Shown here one piece after another: positions 59,225 to 64,000 of a stretch of 64,000 nt of DNA. The stretch lies in contig JAYEGL010000017.1 of NCBI GenBank assembly GCA_034659015.1, positions 124,001 to 188,000 on the forward strand. Direction: 5' to 3'. The translations under genes were made by a program, and so were the position numbers. The notes beneath the pieces are model-generated. The model did no database searches. It saw nothing but the letters and a program-made list of their open reading frames with translations, and was not told the DNA's origin. The DNA is from Maricaulis sp034659015 (GTDB lineage: Bacteria; Pseudomonadota; Alphaproteobacteria; Caulobacterales; Maricaulaceae). The first letter of the stretch is position 1. Each line of letters starts with the position of its first letter.

Positions 59225-59359
59225 CACCGTCATCCCAGCGAAAGCTGGGACCCAGATGGTGGCGGATGCTTTCCGTCTGACGCGACCGGCGGGATTGAGT
59301 GCTGAGGGCCGGCACCGCGCTTTGCGAACTGGGTCCCAGCTTTCGCTGGGATGACGGTG
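59225..59359. repeat. MITE-like element with perfect 31-base terminal inverted repeats
   Basis: The arms 59225-59255 and 59329-59359 are exact reverse complements, beginning CACCGTCATCCCAGCG and containing an internal palindrome (CCCAGC..GCTGGG). The 73-base middle has no coding sense. It occupies most of the 282-base gap between rsmD and the antiporter gene. The outer CCGTCATCCC is shared with the element at 9577-9700. Confidence 0.78.
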
Positions 59360-59433
59360 TGAAAAGGGCAAGCGGGGGAGGCGCCACACCCCGGAACGAG
59401 ACGCCTCCCCCGTCCCGCGCTAGTCTTGCCGCC

Positions 59434-60714
59434 ATGGAATCGCCCGCCCTCCTGATCCTCGCCGTGGCCATCCTGGCCTACGGGCTCGTCTCGCGGCACC
59501 TGCACAGGATCAGCCTGACGGCGCCGATCGTCTTTACCGCGCTGGGCGTGCTGATCGGTTCGGCGGCGCTGGACCTGTTCGACGTCGATATCGCCTCGCA
59601 CCAGATCGAGCTTCTGGCCGAGCTGACCCTGATCCTGGTGCTGTTCGCCGACGCCGCCGGGATCGATCTGCGCCTGCTGCATGCCGACCAGGCCGTGCCG
59701 GCGCGCATGCTGGCGATCGGCCTTCCCCTCGCCGTGCTGCTGGGCACGGGCGCGGCCCTTCTCATTCTGCCCGGCCTCGGCCTGTGGCAGGCCGCCCTGC
59801 TGGCGACCATGCTGGCGCCCACGGATGCAGCGCTGGCGCGTTCGGTGCTGGTCGACGACCGGCTGCCCACGCGGGTGAAACAGACCCTCAATGCGGAAAG
59901 CGGGCTGAATGACGGGCTGGCCCTGCCGCTGGTCTTCCTCTTCCTGGCGCTGGCGGGAACTTCGGCGCATGCCGGCGCCGACAACCCGCTGATCCGCTGG
60001 ACCGGTTTCTTCACCGCCCAGGCCGGGCTGGGCATCCTGGTCGGCGTCGCCGCGGGCGGGATCAGCGGCCGCCTCGTCGAGCGCGCCGTGAAAGCCGGCG
60101 AGATGGACAAGGTGTTCGAACGGCTGAGCGCCGTTGCCCTGGCGCTGCTCGCCTATGTCGGCGCCAGCCTGATCGGCGGCAACGGCTTCATCGCCGCCTT
60201 CACCGGCGGCATGGCCTTCGGCCGTTTCACCCGCCGCGCCCGCAAGCCGGTGATCTCCTTCGGCGAGACCGAGGGGCAATTGCTGGCCTTGCTGACCTTC
60301 GTGGTGTTCGGCGCGGTCATGCTGCCCCAGACCCTGGGCGCGCTGGACTGGCGCATGCCGCTCTTCGCCCTGGTCAGCCTCTTCGGGGTCCGCCCGCTGG
60401 CGATCTGGCTGAGCCTCGCGGGAACCGGGCTGCTCACCTCGACGAAACTCTTCTTCGGCTGGTTCGGTCCGCGCGGTCTCGCCTCCATCGTCTTCGCCCT
60501 GATCGTGGAGAGCCAGCTGGGCGGCGACCCCGCCGCGCCGCTGGTTGCCACGGTCACGCTGACGGTCGGGCTTAGCGTGGTCCTGCACGGGTTCAGCGCC
60601 GGCCCGCTCGCCGCCCTCTACGCCCGCCGCCTGGAAGCGCGCAGCGACAAGGATGCGCTGATGGAATTCGCGCAGGTCGAGCATGGCTCGAATTTGAAGC
60701 GGTCGCGATTTTAG
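59434..60714 (+). CDS. Cation:proton antiporter (CPA1/NhaP-type)
   Basis: 426 residues, about 12 membrane helices. 'APTDAALARSVLVDDRLPTRVKQTLNAESGLNDGLALPLVFLFL' is the core of NhaP-type exchangers, with the functional Asp residues in 'PTDAA' and 'SGLNDG'; 'FFGWFGPRGLASIVFALIV' is the conserved F-x-G-P-R-G-L segment. It exchanges Na+ or K+ for protons across the inner membrane. The ATG (giving MESPALLILA) follows a weak leader; the long upstream frame runs through the inverted-repeat element and is rejected. Confidence 0.92.
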   Translation: MESPALLILAVAILAYGLVSRHLHRISLTAPIVFTALGVLIGSAALDLFDVDIASHQIELLAELTLILVLFADAAGIDLRLLHADQAVPARMLAIGLPLAVLLGTGAALLILPGLGLWQAALLATMLAPTDAALARSVLVDDRLPTRVKQTLNAESGLNDGLALPLVFLFLALAGTSAHAGADNPLIRWTGFFTAQAGLGILVGVAAGGISGRLVERAVKAGEMDKVFERLSAVALALLAYVGASLIGGNGFIAAFTGGMAFGRFTRRARKPVISFGETEGQLLALLTFVVFGAVMLPQTLGALDWRMPLFALVSLFGVRPLAIWLSLAGTGLLTSTKLFFGWFGPRGLASIVFALIVESQLGGDPAAPLVATVTLTVGLSVVLHGFSAGPLAALYARRLEARSDKDALMEFAQVEHGSNLKRSRF

Positions 60715-60742
60715 TGCGCATTGAAGACACCGCACTCTCTCA

Positions 60743-61057
60743 AGGCTTCCCCTGCGTAGCGGGGGAAGTGGCGACCCCGGCCCCGAGCCGGGGGAGGCGA
60801 TGGGGGTGAGTCCTGCGCGCTTCGCGCTCTGCGCTGCTCACGCAGCGCCCCCTCAGTCGGCTACGCCGACAGCTCCCCCGCAAGCGGGGCGAGCCCTGAT
60901 GCCGCCGCGTTCCAGGCTTCCCCTGCGAAGCGGGGGAAGTGGCGCGCGTAGCAAGCCGATGGGGGTGAGTCCTGCGCGCTGGCGTGCTCTGCGGCGCTTC
61001 CGCGCCGCCCCCTCAGTCGGCTACGCCGACAGCTCCCCCGCAAGCGGGGCGAGCCCT
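60743..61057 (-). repeat. Dispersed ABC repeat, two tandem copies (VI, VII), reverse orientation
   Basis: Reads B-C-A-B-C-A on the minus strand, the same circular order as the A-B-C units elsewhere. The first unit (60743-60898) has an enlarged A block with an extra palindrome 'CCCCGGCC..GCCGGGG', as in copy I. The second (60913-61057) ends three bases before the mutL TAG. With flanks it fills the 346-base gap between convergent antiporter and mutL genes; nothing else is visible in it. Confidence 0.85.
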
Positions 61058-61060
61058 TGC

Positions 61061-62953
61061 CTACCGCCGCCCGAACAGGCGTTCGATGTCCGCCAGTTTC
61101 AGTTCGACATAGGTCGGGCGGCCGTGATTGCACTGGCCGGAATGGGGGGTGGCCTCCATTTCGCGCAGGAGGGCGTTCATTTCCTCGCCCGTGAGGCGGC
61201 GGCCGGAGCGGACCGAGCCGTGGCAGGCCATGGTGCCGACGACGTCTTCCAGCTTTTCCTTCAGCGAAAGCGCCTGGTCGGTCTCGGCCAGATCGTCGGC
61301 GAGATCGCGGATCAGGCCCTGCACGTCGAGCTTTTTCAAAAGCGCCGGGGTTTCGCGCACGGCGATGGCGCCGGGCCCGAAGGGTTCGACCACCAGGCCC
61401 AGCTCTTCGAGTTCCTCGGTGCGGTCGAGCACACGGCGGGCTTCCGCCTCGTCGAGATCGACGATTTCCGGCACCAGCAATTTCTGACGCTGCACGCCGG
61501 TCTCGGCGATCATCTTTTTCATGCGCTCATAGACGAGACGTTCGTGGGCGGCGTGCTGGTCGACGATGACGATGCCGTCGGCTGTCTGGGCGACGACATA
61601 GGTCTCGTGCAGTTGCGCGCGGGCGACGCCGAGGGGCCAGTCGGGTGTCGGCGCGGGCGCGTCGATGTCGCCTTCCGCGACGTTCAGACCCTCGCCCGAC
61701 GGCGGCGGCTGCGACCAGGACCGGTCGGGCTCGACGCGCGCCGACATGCCCGGATCGAAAACCTGGCCCTGGGCCGGTTCGGCAGGCCCCGCGGGGCGGC
61801 CCCAGGCCGCGACATGATGGGCGGCGGACTGGTAGGGCTGGCCGTGCGACGGCGCGCCTTCCGGACGCACCCGGCCCAGCGCGAAACCAGCCACCGTGGT
61901 GGAGGCACGGTGGCCCGCGCCCGCCAGCGCATGGCGCAGGGAGCCGACGATCAGACCGCGCACCAGGCCGGCATCGCGGAAGCGCACCTCGGCCTTGGCC
62001 GGGTGGACATTCACATCGACCATGTGGCTGGGCAGATCGACATTCAGCGCCACGACGGGATGCCGGTCGCGGGCGAGGAAATCCTGGTAGGCGCCCCGGA
62101 TCGCGCCGTGCAGCAGCTTGTCGCGCACCGGGCGGCCGTTGACGAAGAGATACTGGTGCTGGGCCGAGCCGCGCGAATAGGTGGGCAGGCTGGCGAAGCC
62201 GGAGACGCGCACGCCCTCGCGCTCCTGGTCGACCTCCAGCGCATTGTCGCCGAAATCGGCGCCCAGCATGGCCGACATGCGCGCCTTGCCCGCCTCGCTC
62301 TCATCGCCGCGCTCGGCGGCGACGGAAAAGCGCTTGCGCCCGTCCAGGGTGAGATAGAAGCCGACATCCGGCCGCGACATGGCCAGGCGTTTGACCACAT
62401 CGGTGATGGCCTGGTTCTCCGAGCGCTCGCTCTTGAGGAATTTCAGACGCGCCGGGGTGGCGTAGAAAAGGTCGCGCACCTCGATCCGCGTGCCGCCGCG
62501 CCCCAGCGGGGCGGCCGGGGCGGTGCCATGGGTCTGGCCGCCCTCGACATGGATGGTGAAGGCATCGCCCTCGCCCTTCGCCTGGCTGGTGATGGACAGA
62601 CGTGCGATGGAGCCGATCGAGGGCAGCGCCTCGCCGCGGAAACCCATGGTTCCGATATTCAGGAGATCGTCCTGCCCGTCCTCGCCGACGGGGAGTTTCG
62701 AGGTGGCGTGGCGCTCGATGCACAGGGCCAGCTCGGCCTGGCTCATCCCCTTGCCGTCATCCTCGACGACCAGACGGACGAGCCCGCCGCCCTCGGCGGT
62801 GATGTCGATCCGCGCCGCGCCGGCATCCAGCGCATTCTCGGCCAGTTCCTTGATGACGGAGGCGGGCCGCTCGACCACCTCGCCGGCCGCGATGCGGTTG
62901 ACGGTTTCCGGCGGCAGACGCCGGATGGCGGGCTGGGTGGCGGTCAGGGACAT
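61061..62953 (-). CDS. mutL: DNA mismatch repair endonuclease MutL
   Basis: 630 residues. N-terminal GHKL ATPase: 'IKELAENALDAGAARIDI', 'LVVEDDGKGM', 'TMGFRGEALPSIGS', 'GGTRIEVRDLFYATPARLKFLKS'. A Pro/Ala-rich linker (about 340-430) follows. The C-terminal domain has the nuclease motif D-Q-H-A-x-x-E-x4-E in 'VDQHAAHERLVYERM' and 'QCNHGRPTYVEL' (the C-P-H-G-R-P motif, with Asn in place of Pro). It is thus a nicking-type MutL as expected in bacteria lacking MutH. Start ATG and length are normal. Confidence 0.95.
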   Translation of the reverse strand: MSLTATQPAIRRLPPETVNRIAAGEVVERPASVIKELAENALDAGAARIDITAEGGGLVRLVVEDDGKGMSQAELALCIERHATSKLPVGEDGQDDLLNIGTMGFRGEALPSIGSIARLSITSQAKGEGDAFTIHVEGGQTHGTAPAAPLGRGGTRIEVRDLFYATPARLKFLKSERSENQAITDVVKRLAMSRPDVGFYLTLDGRKRFSVAAERGDESEAGKARMSAMLGADFGDNALEVDQEREGVRVSGFASLPTYSRGSAQHQYLFVNGRPVRDKLLHGAIRGAYQDFLARDRHPVVALNVDLPSHMVDVNVHPAKAEVRFRDAGLVRGLIVGSLRHALAGAGHRASTTVAGFALGRVRPEGAPSHGQPYQSAAHHVAAWGRPAGPAEPAQGQVFDPGMSARVEPDRSWSQPPPSGEGLNVAEGDIDAPAPTPDWPLGVARAQLHETYVVAQTADGIVIVDQHAAHERLVYERMKKMIAETGVQRQKLLVPEIVDLDEAEARRVLDRTEELEELGLVVEPFGPGAIAVRETPALLKKLDVQGLIRDLADDLAETDQALSLKEKLEDVVGTMACHGSVRSGRRLTGEEMNALLREMEATPHSGQCNHGRPTYVELKLADIERLFGRR

Positions 62954-63032
62954 GGGAAGAGAGTCCGGCGACGCTGCGAGTCGGTCAAGGGCGGGGTGGC
63001 ACGCCAGTCATCCGGGACCTACAAAAACCGGG

Positions 63033-63200
63033 TTGTCATCCCGGATGGATGCCCGGCCCCGGGCCGGGCGCAAGTCCGGGACCCATAGTCCCGGTGCTTG
63101 CCCGGCTGACACCGGCATCGAGCCTGCTTCCGTCCCCAAACGAGCGTATGGGTCCCGGCCCTGCGCCCTGCCTCCGCAGGGCATTCGGCCGGGATGACAA
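63033..63200. repeat. Inverted-repeat element with GTCATCCC ends
   Basis: Outer ends TTGTCATCCCGG (63033-63044) and CCGGGATGACAA (63189-63200) are exact inverted repeats. Inside are smaller palindromes: CCCGGCCCCGGGCCGGG and the pair GGGACCCATA..TATGGGTCCC. It fills most of the 261-base gap between mutL and the DUF3035 gene, both on the minus strand; no coding sequence is seen. Confidence 0.7.
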
Positions 63201-63214
63201 GAGAAGGACTGCCC

Positions 63215-63763
63215 CTAAAGCCCCGGCAGTTTCGGCAGCAGACGGCGGTCGCGTTCGATCTCGACATTGCCGCCGCCGGTGACGTTCTGGATGCGCTCCT
63301 GGCGCTCGGCTTCCTCGTTGGGATCGAGCGGGGTGGCATCGATATTCGGCGGCGGGGTGTATTCGCCGTCGCGCCAGAACATGATGCGATCGGCAAAGCC
63401 GCGCGACTTGCGCACGATGCTGGCTTCCTCGCCGTCGATGATCGAGCGGATGAAGGGATCGGCGCCATCCTGGCTGGCCTGGGCGACGAGCAGGGCTTCC
63501 GCGTCGGAGCCTTCGAAATCGCCCGTGGCGCCCAGCAGCGCGGCGCGCGCCTGCTGGTCGGGATAGATCTCGTCCGGACGCGGCTCGCCCGGGGCCGGCG
63601 GACGCAGATTGTATTCCGGCGGCACGGTCAGCGGTGCGATCGTCACCGTGCGGAATTCGTCCGGCGTGACCTTGTTGGCGCCCAGCGCCGAACGGACACC
63701 GGAACAGCCGGTCAGGGCAAAGGCGGCCGTCGAGGCCACCAGAAGAGCAGTACGCAAACGCAT
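63215..63763 (-). CDS. DUF3035 family lipoprotein
   Basis: 182 residues. Signal with a clean lipobox 'FALTGC' (C20), so lipid-anchored. 'NKVTPDEFRTVTIAPLTVPPEYNLRPPAPGEPRP' is the DUF3035 signature, in which D-E-F-x-V-x-x-x-P-L-x-x-P-P is conserved; a charged helical C-terminus follows. Function unknown. It is usually directly downstream of lspA in alphaproteobacteria, as here; LspA would process its own lipobox. Confidence 0.9.
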   Translation of the reverse strand: MRLRTALLVASTAAFALTGCSGVRSALGANKVTPDEFRTVTIAPLTVPPEYNLRPPAPGEPRPDEIYPDQQARAALLGATGDFEGSDAEALLVAQASQDGADPFIRSIIDGEEASIVRKSRGFADRIMFWRDGEYTPPPNIDATPLDPNEEAERQERIQNVTGGGNVEIERDRRLLPKLPGL

Positions 63764-63835
63764 CTCGACGAAGCTCCGTAAAATGGTGAACCCTTTTTAG
63801 CGAAGAGCGGGCCTTAGCTCCACCCTGCTTTCAGC

Positions 63836-64000
63836 CTAACGCTCCGAACGGGCTTTCCGGTCGTTGATCAACACGTCCGCAATCACGGCTGCGACACCCA
63901 GATTGATCCCCACATCGGCAATATTGAAGACGTAGGGGAAGTAGACGTCCGAGAAATTGAGGAAGTCGACCACGGCGCCGAACAGGGTGCGGTCGATGGC
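63836..64000 (-). CDS. lspA: Lipoprotein signal peptidase (partial, N-terminus beyond window edge)
   Basis: Only the C-terminal 54 residues are visible. They show the family's conserved end: 'AIDRTLFGAVVDFLNF' (the D-R-x-x-x-G-x-V-x-D-F motif with the first catalytic Asp) and 'FPYVFNIADVGINLGVAAVIAD' (F-N-x-A-D with the second catalytic Asp and a final membrane helix). LspA removes signal peptides of lipoproteins in the inner membrane. It is followed on the same strand by DUF3035. Confidence 0.93.
   Translation of the reverse strand, partial: AIDRTLFGAVVDFLNFSDVYFPYVFNIADVGINLGVAAVIADVLINDRKARSER

Overview
The window is 64 kb of dense, GC-rich (roughly two-thirds G+C by eye) chromosomal DNA from an alphaproteobacterium. 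The family mix supports this: a class I lysyl-tRNA synthetase, the small families DUF4170, DUF2093, DUF1178 and DUF3035, an NDUFAF5-type protein, a METTL20-type methyltransferase, the ptsP-lysC pair, and the comF/grxC/nitrilase/DUF1178 run. The look is that of a free-living aerobic Gram-negative, possibly of the Maricaulales/Hyphomonadaceae kind; that placement is a guess from general style only. I saw no rRNA, tRNA, CRISPR array, IS element or prophage.

Layout. 1-4.6 kb: gshA (cut by the window edge) and rsmE, then divergent ubiA, a METTL20-like methyltransferase, a DUF559 gene sitting inside a dispersed repeat, and a MarR regulator. 4.7-12 kb: enoyl-CoA isomerase, serine hydrolase, a degenerate BLUF protein, ubiD, a small secreted protein, a LOG-family gene, a tandem retropepsin-PDZ protein and an ArsC/Spx-like protein. 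12-21 kb: ispG, a RodZ-like protein, ptsP-lysC, ubiG and a globin-coupled chemoreceptor. 21-26 kb: comF-grxC-nit-DUF1178, the NDUFAF5 homologue, a Flp pilin with no normal start codon, mutT and a parvulin lipoprotein. 26-36 kb: secA, a GNAT, an XRE/membrane-protein pair, lysS with a clear terminator, a MarR-serine hydrolase operon, an aminotransferase and DUF1232. 36-48 kb: a DsbA-like protein, MAPEG, pmbA, DUF4170 and an msbA-like exporter; then a sensor kinase and a phosphatase on the other strand; then the lipid A/KDO genes (DUF374, waaA, lpxK, lpxL-like). 48-64 kb: an M23 peptidase-DUF2093 pair, xseA, purD, an amidohydrolase-phosphotransferase pair, TauE-GNAT, a barrel-less amidohydrolase-like protein, tadA, rluB-rsmD, an Na+/H+ antiporter, mutL, DUF3035 and the 3' end of lspA.

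How the genes work together. Ubiquinone synthesis is represented three times (ubiA, ubiD, ubiG). The NDUFAF5 and METTL20 homologues belong to families whose mitochondrial members modify complex I and electron-transfer flavoprotein. The msbA/DUF374/waaA/lpxK/lpxL set builds and flips lipid A-KDO. gshA, grxC, the nitrilase, the MAPEG protein and the DsbA-like protein form a thiol/glutathione theme scattered over the window. Many genes overlap by ATGA, so short operons are common.

The most unusual content is (i) a soluble chemoreceptor combining globin, methyl-accepting, CZB zinc and PilZ-like domains; (ii) three families of structured intergenic repeats, two of which abut or even supply the stop codons of flanking genes, one of them bracketing the DUF559 nuclease-like gene; (iii) a BLUF domain lacking its photochemical residues; (iv) two genes (Flp pilin and msbA-like) with no ATG/GTG/TTG where a start is expected; and (v) a secreted amidohydrolase-like protein with no TIM barrel.
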